Source: Ceratothoa steindachneri
Taxonomy: Eukaryota; Arthropoda; Malacostraca; Isopoda; Cymothoidae
Length of the DNA: 64,000 nucleotides
NCBI GenBank assembly: GCA_963969495.1
Contig: OZ018317.1
Location: 225,228,099-225,292,098, forward strand
Reading direction: 5' to 3'
Shown: one piece after another, positions 48,748 through 60,100 of the stretch
Numbering within the stretch: position 1 is the first letter of the stretch
How the letters are laid out: each line of letters starts with the position of its first letter
Notes under the pieces: model-generated
The model's database searches: none
The model's input: the letters and a program-made list of their open reading frames with translations, nothing else
Told to the model about the DNA's origin: nothing
Made by a program: the position numbers and the translations under genes

Positions 48748-49060
48748 CTCGTTCTCCTCATCTCGAGTATGCACATCTATTTTAGTCTTCCTACCTCAAC
48801 AAAGACGTAGTGTTGTTAGAAAGAGTGGAACGTAGGGCAACCAAACTAATTCCGAGTTTAGGATAAAGTCGAACGAGGAACGTCTTTGCTCCTTAAGCAT
48901 ATTATCCATTGCAAGTAGGCTTTTAGGTGGATAACAGATCTAAGTGTTTAAGATAATAAAAGGTTTTAGTAATATTTATTATATTTTACTGTTTGAAATT
49001 GATGAGTGGCCAAAAACTAGTAAAAATTATTATTATTGTTAAGATGCAACCTCAGTGGAA
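48746..49060 (+). pseudogene. CR1/Jockey-like LINE 3' fragment
   Basis: One frame reads PRSPHLEYAHLF, then SSYLNKDVVLLERVERRATK and LIPSLG, then VFKIIKGFSNI. This is the post-RT segment (PHLEYA...LLE..QRRATK.IPSL) common to arthropod non-LTR elements. Two internal stops. The 5' break is exactly at the (TA)n array. Confidence 0.7.
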
Positions 49061-49550
49061 GAGCAAAAGGTCTAAGACTCCAATGAGTAAAGCAACCCGT
49101 TTACGAAAAGAAGATATTAAATAAAAAATAAAATATATAAGACGAATAACAACCAAGAATGCATTAGGCCCTAATTTTGACCTTCGAGGGTCCAACGATT
49201 AAACAATATGAACAGAAAGCTCATTTCACAGTTCGGTCTCCGCTGAAATCAAACTTCGACAAAATTGTGTAGTGTTGAAATTAACAAAGAAGTAAGATTG
49301 TTTGAATTAATTGCGTTAATAGTACTATGTCCCAGTTGATACAATTTGGGATGACCTGCATGAACAGGGTGATTAGAATTTCATAAGTTTTTAAAAAGTT
49401 TTCAAGAGTCAATTGAACGTCAGGTCCACATATTGAAACGAAGATTTGGAATAAGAAATTTAAAGGAACTCAAACTTCCATCTAACGATATAAATCTTAG
49501 ATGGAATGAGATCGAAACTTAGCAATTTAGTTTGGTTTTTACCAAACACA
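49060..49550. other. Spacer, no gene recognised
   Basis: AT-rich, with no coding or structural signal. Confidence 0.4.
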
Positions 49551-49552
49551 TT

Positions 49553-49824
<272 letters not shown>

Positions 49825-49929
49825 TCGTAGAATTGCTCATAGCCTGGTTCAATAATTATTCTAGTCCTTGATCTGAACACACCGCTTTTGTTTAAGTCGA
49901 TGGTATTGACCCTATGACTCAATCTACGA

Positions 49930-49930
<1 letters not shown>

Positions 49931-49982
<52 letters not shown>
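49931..49982. repeat. (TA)n array
   Basis: About 52 bp. No PLE terminus recognised immediately next to it. Confidence 0.95.
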
Positions 49983-51224
<1,242 letters not shown>

Positions 51225-51225
51225 T

Positions 51226-51297
51226 GAATGCAATGTCCCGCAGGAAAAAATGAAAAGGTGTTTCCAAGTACTTTCGAACTTTATTAAGTTCCTTAAT
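51226..51297 (+). repeat. PLE-B1 left inverted terminal repeat
   Basis: About 72 bp with GAATGCAATGTCCCGCAGG and CCAAGTACTTTCGAACTTTA. It is the inverted copy of 53235-53306. Confidence 0.9.
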
Positions 51298-52880
51298 AAA
51301 ATGAATGTAATGCTTAATGACCAAGATACTTACCTACCTGTATTAAAAGACCCCACTCTTCATGTTAACAGTGACTTCCATAAAAATGTACGGCGATTAC
51401 TTGAAAACTTTCCTGATTTAATTTCAAAATTCAAGTCTAGTAACGCTACCCTCCCTTATTTGTACGGCTTAGTTAAAACTCACAAACCAAATTTTCCATT
51501 ACGCCCTATTATAAGTTCTGTTGGGTCTGTTTCACATTCCTTGTCTAAATGGCTTACTTTATTTTTTACTCCACTAGTTGGTTCTATTTCTCATTCTCAT
51601 GTCATTAATAGTTACGACCTTATTTCTAAACTTAATGCTATTCATTATTCTAATGATTTTACTCTTGTTAGTTTTGATGTTTGTTCATTATTTACCAAAG
51701 TACCCGTTCAAGACTTTTTCAATTTCCTTAATGTTCATTTGCAAAATTATGATTTGCCGGTACCCGTTACTACTTTCTAGAACCTCATTTCCCTTTGTAC
51801 CAAAAACTGTAAGTTTTCGTAAGAAAGAAAATATTTCCTCCAAAAATTCAGATTAGCCATGGGTAATAATTGTCTTTCTCCTGTCCTTGCTAACTTATAT
51901 ATGGAGTTTTTTTGAAACAAAACTTCTGCCTACTATCCTTGACGCTCCGATCGTTTGGTACAGGTATATTGATGATGTCATTTGCTTGTGGCCTAATTCC
52001 AAAGATGTAAATGTGTTTCTTACCAGACTCAATTGTCTCGTCCCTTCAATTAAATTTACCCACGAGTTGGAAAATAATAGAACCCTTCCCTTTCTTGATC
52101 TTCTTATTCATAGAACTCATACATGTTTTAAATACTCTATCTTTCGTAAGCCTACTAATTTAAATTCTTATATTCATTTTTACTCTTCTCACAGCCCTAA
52201 AGTTAAACGCTCTGTTTTTTCTGCTATGTTTCTACTGGCATTACGTGTTGTGAGCCCGGAATATATGGATTTGGAATTTTCCAATATCTTTGAAATTGGC
52301 CAGAAACTTTGTTACCCCTACCCGTTTCTTCAAAACTGTCTTTCTTCTGCTAAAAAAGACATTTTATCAAACTGTCCTTACTCTCCCTTTTAATAGTAAT
52401 AACAATTTAGTTTTACCTTTTTCTCTTTGTTTTAGTGATCTTTCCCGTCTTTTGAATAACTTTAACATTTCTGTTGCTTTTAAATATGAGATAACCATTA
52501 AGAATTTATTAGTAGGAAATAATTGTAATAGTTTGGGAGAAGGGGGAGTTTAAACAGTTAAGTGTTCTGGTTGTCTAAGTAAATATTACGGAAAAACAGG
52601 TAAACAACCTTCTGTTCGCATAAATCAACATAAATATAATGTCCGAAGAGGGGAAGATAACAGTGCTTTCTTTGTCCATATGTCAGATAAGAACCATTTA
52701 ATTAACTGGAACTCGGCCAAATTTATTTATCGTTCCAATGACCATATAAAAAGGGATATCATTGAATGTGCTTTTATAAGCCAATGGGATAATTTTAACC
52801 TTTCCCCTGGTTTATATAAAATAGATGCCATAATTAAAAGATTAATACTCAAAGAAATTAGTTTTGTCTTGCGTTCCTAG
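51298..52880 (+). pseudogene. PLE-B1: Penelope-like RT and GIY-YIG endonuclease
   Basis: The most complete PLE here, spread over three frames. RT: LPYLYGLVKTHKPNFPLRPI, then LVSFDVCSLFTKVPV (first catalytic Asp, 51298-51780), SPVLANLYMEFF (about 51862-51915) and RYIDDVICLWPNS, the intact YxDD box (about 51960). Next comes PFLDLLIHRTHTCFKYSIFR. GIY-YIG: GV-stop-TVKCSGC then KYYGKTGK, so the Tyr of GIY is now a stop codon, ending with SAFFVHMSDKNHLINW to FVLRS-stop at 52880. The N-terminal coding part is missing and the body follows the inverted repeat directly. Frameshifts lie near 51780 and 51915. Confidence 0.85.
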
Positions 52881-53230
52881 TGTTTTTTTATATACATTCT
52901 TTAGTTATGTGGCCCCTATTTTATTTTAATTTTCTATTATTAATTTTTATTTTTTAATTGTAACTGTTCGGTTTTGTACTTTGTATTTTTTCCCCTTTTG
53001 CTCATCGTGTCTTATAATCTCCCTCGTTAGGCTATCTCCATTTCTTTGAATCTGTTACCCTTTCCTTCGAATTAGTTTGACCTTACTACCTACTTTTTGT
53101 AATTCTTAATGTGTTTTTTTACCTTCCCCCTTCCCTCTTCCTCATTGGTGATTTCTTGTTTTTAAGGCGGTCTTTCATACTTTTCTTTCGTATATATACC
53201 TCTAATATAATATTATTTCTTGTAGTTATC

Positions 53231-53268
53231 CTTGATAAGGAACTTTAATAAAGTTCGAAAGTACTTGG
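53231..53268 (+). ncRNA. Hammerhead-like motif in PLE-B1 3' end
   Basis: CTTGATAAGGAACTTT, loop AAT, AAAGTTC, then GAAAG and TACTT. Stem II is strong (GAACTTT/AAAGTTC). The core TTGATAA differs from CTGATGA at two positions. It lies inside the terminal inverted repeat. Confidence 0.5.
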
Positions 53269-53306
53269 AAACACCTTTTCATTTTTTCCTGCGGGACATT
53301 GCATTC
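53235..53306 (-). repeat. PLE-B1 right inverted terminal repeat
   Basis: Inverted partner of 51226-51297. It continues outward with CACGTGATACTTTGTGAGTT up to the (TA)n array. Confidence 0.9.
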
Positions 53307-53341
53307 ATTTGCCACCCTCACGTGATACTTTGTGAGTTTTT

Positions 53342-53346
<5 letters not shown>

Positions 53347-53402
<56 letters not shown>
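53347..53402. repeat. (TA)n array between PLE-B1 and a foldback element
   Basis: About 56 bp of TA. Confidence 0.95.
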
Positions 53403-53405
<3 letters not shown>

Positions 53406-53435
53406 ATATGGAGCTCATCCGTGAAGCCTGCATTT

Positions 53436-54353
53436 AATATTGAGGATAAATCCCAGAACCCCGAGAAACGGATGCAACATCTTTTAATTTTTCACAACGT
53501 TTCGATAACTGCAAGTTTTCAAATTTAGTCTAGATAAAGTTTACAAAATTAATACATACGAGTATGAAAAAAAACTTGAAAAGGCTAACAAGACATTATT
53601 TTAAAAGATGACCAATTATAAAATATCAGTAAAATGTACTATAAGTTAAAATTTTAAATATGACTTGGCAACAGTTAAATTTGCTTTAAAACTGACTCAA
53701 AATATTAGTTAATAAATTTAAAGTTTATTGCAGAAATTAATTAAAAACTATAAGAGAAATTGATCTGGCAATAGTTAAAGATTTAAACTTTGTTTTTAAT
53801 TTTGTAAACACTGTAAGAGTTAAAAACATTTAAAATATAAAAAGGTTAATTTTCGTACTTAATAAAGTTGATCCATCCTAGAGTGTGAATGGTGGGTTTA
53901 ACAAGGGGCTAGTATTTATTAGTTACAGTAACGCTTGGGAGAGAGGAACATCAACTAACCAAAAAGTAGTTAAAAATAAACCAAATAACAACTGTAGTTA
54001 AAATTAGTTAATTAATAAAGATATTACACTTAAATCTTCTTAGGCAATGTTGGTTGTTGTTAAAGGATAATACTTGAAAATTATCAATGGAAATATCAAT
54101 TTTAAAGCAAATTTAGCTGTTGCCAAGTCATATTTAAAATTTTAACTTATAGTACGTACATTTTACTGATATTTTATAATTGGTTATCTTTTAAAATAAT
54201 GTCTTATTAGCCTTTTCAAGTTTTCTTCATACTCGTATGTATTAACTTTGTAAACTTTATCTAGCCTAAAGATGAAAACTTGCAGTTATCGAAACGTTGT
54301 GAAAAATTAAAAGATGTTTCATCCGTTTCTCGTAGGCTCTGGGATTTATTCTC

Positions 54354-54358
<5 letters not shown>
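53436..54358. mobile_element. Foldback element, arms ~260 bp, flanked by (TA)n
   Basis: Left arm 53436-53697 and right arm 54097-54358 are inverted copies with few mismatches (for example ACTTATAGTAC / GTACTATAAGT, and CGAAACGTTGTGAAAAATT with its complement). The core of about 400 bp is AT-rich and non-coding. Both outer edges touch or lie near (TA)n. Each arm carries a CTAAAGATG...TATCGAAACGTTGTG segment, a PLE-type hammerhead-like relic, so this is probably a non-autonomous PLE derivative and not a DNA transposon. Confidence 0.75.
54266..54300 (+). ncRNA. Hammerhead-like relic in foldback right arm
   Basis: CTAAAGATGAAAACTTGC, then AGTTATC, GAAAC and GTTGT. The inverted copy is at 53494-53527. 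The CTGA box is CTAA and stem II is poor. Confidence 0.35.

Positions 54359-54400
<42 letters not shown>
54359..54400. repeat. (TA)n array
   Basis: About 42 bp of TA directly at the edge of the foldback element. Confidence 0.95.
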
Positions 54401-54402
<2 letters not shown>

Positions 54403-54434
54403 TGCAAGAGCTCAATAGCGAGTTATGGTATACA

Positions 54435-54613
54435 TATATGATAAAGAAAGCACTGTATAGGAGCATAGAATTATAGAATTTATTTATGAGACTAGTTTAG
54501 GTATGAAGTTTACCATACCCTCTTCAGTCGTATATTGAGAATAGGGTATGGTAAACTTCATACCTAAACTAGTCTCGTAAATAAATTCTATGCTCATATA
54601 CAGTGATTTCACT

Positions 54614-54622
<9 letters not shown>
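54435..54622. repeat. Near-perfect long hairpin
   Basis: Arms of about 60-80 bp are inverted around a loop at about 54523-54544. Best-paired segments are ATGAGACTAGTTTAGGTATG and its complement, and GAAGTTTACCATACCCT with its complement. An extra 8 bp (TATAGAAT) in the left arm is the main mismatch. It ends at (TA)n. Confidence 0.85.
54492..54530 (-). ncRNA. Hammerhead-like motif with intact CTGAAGA box
   Basis: Minus strand: CTGAAGAGGGTATGG, then TAAACTTCATACC, TAAAC and TAGTC. CTGANGA is intact and stem II pairs GGTATG with CATACC. The following GAAA is TAAA, a change expected to abolish cleavage. Confidence 0.5.

Positions 54623-54666
<44 letters not shown>
54618..54666. repeat. (TA)n array
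   Basis: About 49 bp, between the hairpin and a PLE N-terminal fragment. Confidence 0.95.
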
Positions 54667-54667
<1 letters not shown>

Positions 54668-54669
<2 letters not shown>

Positions 54670-54835
54670 TGTAAATGGGTAGCAGTCTTTCTCGGATGAA
54701 GATTTTATTAAAGACCATAGTGTATTTCGTCTTGATTAATTTTCTTTGGATACTTTCCATTTTTCTTTTTGTTTTCTTTAGTCCATCTTGTAGATGGTAG
54801 ATAACTTCTCCTACATTCATCTCCCTTTTTTAAGT
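54668..54835 (-). mobile_element. PLE-A-type N-terminal fragment
   Basis: Minus strand reads MNVGEVIYHLQDGLKKTKRK, then MVFNKIFIRERLLPIYTN, then TA-encoded Tyr-Ile. This fragment keeps more codons after FNK than the others before the TA junction. Confidence 0.7.
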
Positions 54836-54865
54836 AAATGCGTTTGATATAAAAAACCTTTAATA

Positions 54866-54897
54866 GCTGAGCTTCCGATCTATGCGATTATCTTCAG
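54866..54897 (-). ncRNA. Hammerhead-like motif
   Basis: Minus strand: CTGAAGATAATCGCATAG, then ATCGGAAGCTCAGC. The CTGAAGA box is intact. The second box reads GGAAG where CGAAA is expected. It lies immediately upstream (in element sense) of the PLE N-terminal fragment, the position of the motif in PLE terminal repeats. Confidence 0.45.
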
Positions 54898-54899
54898 AG

Positions 54900-55470
54900 T
54901 GTCTTTAGGTATTCTTTCCTCATTAATCAATGAAATATGGTGGAATCAGAATCAAATCTAATAAAAAGAACTTGGACTTGGACTTAAGAAGTTGGTGAAA
55001 ATTTAGAGAGAGAGATAGAGAGAGGGAGAATATGAGAAAGAGAGAGAATACTAATAGAAGAGTGAAGAGTATGGTGAAATTGGGTGAAATTAAAAAATTA
55101 TAAGGGTGTGGGAGACAGAAGTTAAAGTTCCCTGGTGAAAGGATAGCTCTGTTTTCTGGAAGCTTGGGTGGTTTTTGTATTTTTCTATTTATAAACTATT
55201 ACGGTTATAGTTTATAATAATTAAATTAAGCTGGTTAATTTAATTAGGTCGAGTTTGAGGCATTCAAGCCTTTATTTGGGTCGGGTATTCTCCAGCTGTA
55301 GGGTAATGAAAAGTTTGAGTGATTTTACATTTCTGAGTTTACTTTATCGAAATTTGGTTTACATAAGTGTGATTTTTTACTAAAGTAACCTGAACACCTC
55401 GCTAGTCATTTTTGTACTTTGTCGTCTTCGTCACGTGAATTTAAGACTCATGTCACCGTCTGTCAGTGTC
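54900..55470. other. Spacer, AG-rich in part
   Basis: An AGAGAGA-rich run at about 55010-55060; no gene. May include the 3' end of the minus-strand LINE. Confidence 0.4.
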
Positions 55471-57082
55471 TTACTGCTTTTGAATGTTCTTATTTGTGGG
55501 GCGACCTCGATGTCTAAGTGTGTACGAGAGAACTCGAGGGACAGGCGCGTGCCAATGGCTTGCCAGATCCTCTTTGCGCTCTAGTGGAGTGCCACGTTTA
55601 TCGGAGATAATCCAACCGAGTAGAAGAGCTACTTCTTTCTTTTGTGTTCGCTTCTTCGGGTGTTTGTGATAATAAGCACCGCGTTGTTCTGGATTCTTTT
55701 TAGTTTCGCAATGTGGGTCTCGGCGCTGGCGTTTAGTGGCACGGAGGAGGAGGGTACAAGAGCCTCGAGCGGACACAGGCATTGAATATCCTGAGTTGAT
55801 TTGAGAGATTTAAGGTAGGGAACTTATAAAATTCTCTCAAATCTCTCTTGGTATTCGCGACTGTACGCTTTATATGACTCGTGTAAGGCTGGTGGTAATC
55901 TTGAGCCCAAGAACCGTCCGTTCTGTGCAATAAGGGATTCGCTCCCCGTCCACACTTTTACCATTGAAGGTTTTGCGAAAGAATGGGAATTATTTTGAAT
56001 TTTGGGCATTAGTTGATATCTTCCAACTCCTCTCGAAAGAGTTGATGTTAGCTATCTCCCTAACCATGTTTCTTGCCATGAATTCCCTGTGAACATAAGC
56101 GTTGGTACAAATTTGCGATATATCGTCAAGAACTGAACGTATATAGAACATTCGGAGAGTGGTTGTGGTAGGTTACGTGTAGAAATGTTGTATAGTAGGG
56201 GACTGAGACAGGTCCCTTGAGGAACCCCTACTTCAAGTTTAAATTCGGGGTCTCTATGTTCCATGATTTGTATATATGCTCTCCTCTCCATTATGTAGTC
56301 GCACAAAATCCTCTCAAGAATGGGGTTTCCTACTTGCAGGATCATATATTATAGGCCTCTTTTCCAAACGTTGTCAAAAGCTTTTTGGAAATCGCGGAGC
56401 ACCATGTCGGCATGCCTTTTATCTTCATTGATCTTAGCGAGCTTTTTGGTGACGACGGCTAGTACCATGTCAGTCCCTCTTTTTCTCAAGAAGCCATTTT
56501 GCTGCTTGTTTTGCAAGTTGGCTTCATCAAGAAAAGAGTTGACTCTGTTAGCCAATATCTCGTCTGTCTCCTTAATTGTTGTGTTTGATAGTGAATTTTG
56601 TCCGTAGGGGTTTTCCTTTTAGACGTTTTACCCTCTCCCAGAAAGCATGAGAGTCCTTTTCTATGTCAAGCCTGACTATTAGTCTGTCCCATAGTAGTGT
56701 CTGTTGTTCCGTAATTAGCGTCCGTAGTTCGTTTTCTATTTCTCTAAGTCTTCTGTAGGCCTTGTGGTTGGGGCCTATCAACGATACTAAATTCTTGCTT
56801 TAGGGGTCTCATGGGAGGGGTTCAGGGGGGAGCTGGGAAAGTTTTATATTTAATATGGGGAATGCTATTTAAATCGGCTTCAATTAGGTACTTGGTAAGT
56901 TTATCCAGCTCCTCATCTATTTTTTCTAAGTTTACATCATACAACGTGTCAGGGAGGTAATTTGAGAGGTTATTTATGTGATTTTCCCAGTTCGCTTGTT
57001 TGTAGCTTTTGCGTTCTGGGATTGGAATTTGAATAGCCTGGTGGTCGCTCGGAATAATGAGGCCCATCTTGAGGCCCATCAT
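55471..57082 (-). pseudogene. Non-LTR retrotransposon RT (I/Jockey superfamily-like), minus strand
   Basis: Ordered fragments from right to left. 57082-56822 starts with SDHQAIQIPI (endonuclease end) and runs into a linker. 56555-56349 contains MVLRDFQKAFDNVWKRGL (catalytic Asp motif). 56345-56052 contains GVPQGTCLSPLLYNI, followed in another frame by LDDISQI, the YxDD-like box. 55930-55733 contains LRIFNACVRSRLLY, the post-RT ACVRS.LLY segment. Several frameshifts and stops. The clade was not resolved beyond this superfamily. Confidence 0.7.
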
Positions 57083-57099
57083 TTTTCAAGTCACGACTC

Positions 57100-58260
57100 T
57101 AACGTACCATTTAGCTAAATCCCTAAATGAAATAATATAATCGTACATCCCTTCAAAGTATAGCATAAAGTCTACGGGGGAATTTATTGATATATTTCAC
57201 TCTACAAGATCGGCAGGATTAATAGCATCCCTTGATGTGGAAAGCCTGTTTACGAATGTGCCTATCTCTCAGACTATCGACATCATCATACAAAATGTAT
57301 ACCACCATCCTACTGTGTTTCCTCGAAATCTTGATCCAAACATCTTAAGGAATGTGTTACGTTCATGCACATCAGAACCTCCATTCAGGACACCGGACGG
57401 AAATCTATACACACAAGTGGATAGAGTGGCTATCGGATCGTCCCTGGGGCCGACCTTCGCCAACGCCGGATACATAGCCGACATCTACATCAACATCCAA
57501 AATGAAAAACATCTGAAGAACATCAAGCAGCAATTTGAGGAGAACTCCGCGTTAAAATTCACTCATGAATTGAGCACGGGTAATAAACTCCCTTTTCTGG
57601 ACGTCGAGATACAAAACAGCAATGGAAATTACATCACAAAAGTATGCATAAAAGTTATGGACATGGGAAGATGCCTCAACGCGGAGGGTGAATGTCTTGA
57701 AAGGTACAAAAAAAGTGTAATCGGCTCATGCATCCTCCAATTATACAAATACTGCTCCACGTGGGAACTATTTCATCAAGATATCTGCCTCGTAAAACAA
57801 CGGTTTCCCGAACAGCATAATTGAAAAACAACTTCAATCATTTTTAAGAAAGCAATTTAATGACACGGATAAAACGGGAAGTAACCAGGAAGCAATAAAT
57901 AACATCAAACTGTTTTATAGAAATCAAATTCCATCGGGCTATAAAATAGATGAAAAAAACATTAAGGAAATTGTTAACCCCTAACATCAAAGTCAAGAGT
58001 CAAACGGATAAGATCCAGCTGATTATATATTATATAACGACTCAAGTTAACAATCTCTATGAAAAATAACATCTGTCATGACCTCTCGAACCTGAAGTCT
58101 ACCAACATAGTTTACGAGTTTAACTGCCCACATGAAGACTGCAAGCTTCATAATAACTCAAAATATGTTAGCATGACAACCACCACCCTTTCGAGGCGTT
58201 TAACCATCTACCTGCAAAACGGAGCATCCAAAAAATCATATGGCGAGCATACATAACATC
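57100..58260 (+). pseudogene. PLE-A3: Penelope-like RT and GIY-YIG remnant
   Basis: 57200-57824 reads ASLDVESLFTNVPISQTIDI (first catalytic Asp), AIGSSLGPTFAN, then GYIADIYINIQNE where a YVDD box is expected: the region between PTFAN and the box is shortened and the second Asp is Ala. PFLDVEIQNSNGNY follows, then CLNAEGECLERYKKSVIGSC. Downstream, 58059-58256 gives VYEFNCPHEDCKLHNN and YVSMTTTTLSRRL, a GIY-YIG domain in which YIG is YVS. RT and nuclease are both catalytically damaged. Confidence 0.8.
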
Positions 58261-58402
58261 AGCCTAACAAGGGATATATTGGTTGAAAGCACCACAATTA
58301 GAAGAAAATAGGGAAATCAATCTAGACTGAATATCTTAGAAGCCATTAATCAAGGATGAAAGGCCGAACCTCAACACTCAGTCTACGAGTTGGAATCAAA
58401 CA

Positions 58403-58735
58403 TTAAAATTGTTTTAAAAATTCCACTCGCCGAATTGGCCCGTTTCCCTTGACATTACATTCAAGCAAGGAGGAATAAATATCCCCTAAAAACAAGAGAC
58501 CAAGAGCCAAACTCATTCCCACTCCCTCAAGTTGTTCATACAAAATATCAAACAAAAATACTGGATTACAAAGTTCAAGAAGAGTTTTGAATAATGTCTT
58601 TGTTAGACTTATTACGTGGATGGAATTACGGATGAGAGAATTGACGCGAATTTGAATCGTCTCAGAAACAAGAATATTCATGAACAAGCTCTTAAGATCA
58701 AAGCTGACAAAGTAGTATTTAGGCAGCAGGAAAGT
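58403..58735 (-). pseudogene. PLE-C: Penelope-like RT fragment
   Basis: Minus strand reads FVSFDLKSLFMNILVSETIQ (catalytic Asp A box of PLE type), FKTLLELCNPVFLFD, and YEQLEGVGMSLALG...DIYSSLLE, which matches the PLE Q-x-x-GVAMGSPLGP segment with changes. About 110 aa remain in one frame. It lies tail-to-tail with PLE-A3. Confidence 0.65.
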
Positions 58736-58799
58736 TCGTAATCATCAACTAAAAGATTATCCGAGAATGCACCTTGCTTCACTCATATCCTTCACATTA

Positions 58800-59068
58800 T
58801 TAGTCTCGGGCGACCTCTATATCTCACTATGGCGGTCGACGGTCCGTCGGTTCCCGTTTTGCTTTTTTGTTGTTTTGTTATTAACATTGTAACTATTCGG
58901 CCGATTATAACTAAATTTAAAACCTTGTTGCTGTTTTCCATTCTCTTTCAAATGGTATAATTATCAATGTCCTCTCTAGGTTATTTCGAGAATTATTGAA
59001 ATATTTGAAGGTCGTAAATAAATCAGAATAAGTAAGAGCACGCGACTTTGGTCAGCAGACCTGGGTTT
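58800..59068 (-). repeat. Dispersed repeat, single-core copy
   Basis: Reverse complement of the element at 10.65-11.40 kb with one core unit only: AGTCTCGGGCGACCTC, ATATCTCACTAT, ATTCGGCCGATTATAAC and GACTTTGGTCAGCAGACC. Confidence 0.8.
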
Positions 59069-59079
59069 TTTTCTTTGTC

Positions 59080-59445
59080 TGAATCCTTTTCAGTGCTTTT
59101 AGATTTCGAAAAATGGCTACACGTTGCACAGAACTCTTAATAATATTCATATTTTTTGCAATTGTCCGTTGCAGTAAATGAGACAAGACTTTTTCAATTA
59201 TGTAGTTTACATTTTCGTCAACTGCAGTTGTTTTAGGCCTACCACTTCCCGGTTTCCTAGTGGTGGTTCCTCTATCGCCAATCTCCTTTAGAAGTTTTTA
59301 AAGTGTACGTCTATTCCAAACTGCTAGGGAATTTGCGTGATAATCTCCAGCCTTTGTAAATTTAACAAGTTTTAATAAGAACACGCTCTTCTGTAGACAA
59401 CGTTATTTTATTATTTCCCCACCATGGCGTAAATAAATTGACATT
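59080..59445 (-). pseudogene. DNA transposase N-terminal fragment
   Basis: Minus strand, in two frames: TTEERVLIKTC, then GDYHANSLAVWNRRTL and KEIGDRGTTTRKPGSGRPKT, then VDENVNYIIEKVLSH. An HTH region followed by RKPGSGRPK is typical of mariner/IS630-type transposase DNA-binding domains. No catalytic domain remains. It adjoins the dispersed repeat copy at 59068. Confidence 0.5.
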
Positions 59446-59744
59446 TTACTCTGTCATACGAAAATATATTAGAAGCGTGATCAAAATTAAAAGTGAGATT
59501 TTTACAATATTGTGTAGAGGTAAAGTTTGTTTCACAATCACTTCGTTTGCCCAGGAAAACTACGTCTCAGGAAACTCCATTTTCAAAAATTGATGAATTG
59601 GCACTGACGTGGAATATTCAAATTACCAAACCTCATTATGAGCCTCGCCTAAAAATCCAACGCAAATGTTTTCGTATCCTCAAAAAGGACCCCTAGATAC
59701 TTAGTAAATGGCAACAAAATTTCCACTAGGCCTATTTAAAGTTT

Positions 59745-60100
59745 CAACCGCTAATGGAGCAAAGGATGGCACAATGAAGTCAATCTATACTGGGAAGACA
59801 GAGAAATAAGGCCAGGTGGAAATGTTTGAATAATCCCTGTGTTTTTCAATGTCCCTTTATCATGCCTTTGAAAACTTCTGTTTCTTGTCTTATGGCTCAA
59901 TTCCGTCAAATTTCTCTTTCTCTTGCATTGTCTTGTTATATGGTCTGAATCTTTCTTTCTGTCATCAAAAGGTTTTTGAAAAGCAAAAATTAAATATGGC
60001 AAAATTCCTGTGGTGGTTGTTACCAACCGCACTACTTGTATTTGACATATTTAATTTCTGCTTTTCAAAAGGGAAATTTGACGGGATTGAGCAATCTATA
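59745..60100. repeat. Dispersed repeat, rearranged copy
   Basis: Shares sequence with 63.65-63.96 kb. The block at 59755-59815 (GGCACAATGAAG, GACAGAGAAATAA) is in the same orientation as there, but 59830-60050 is inverted. A second short inverted match (AAATTTGACGG(G/A)ATTGAGC) lies at 60070-60095. It joins the PLE-B2 coding remnant. Confidence 0.65.
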
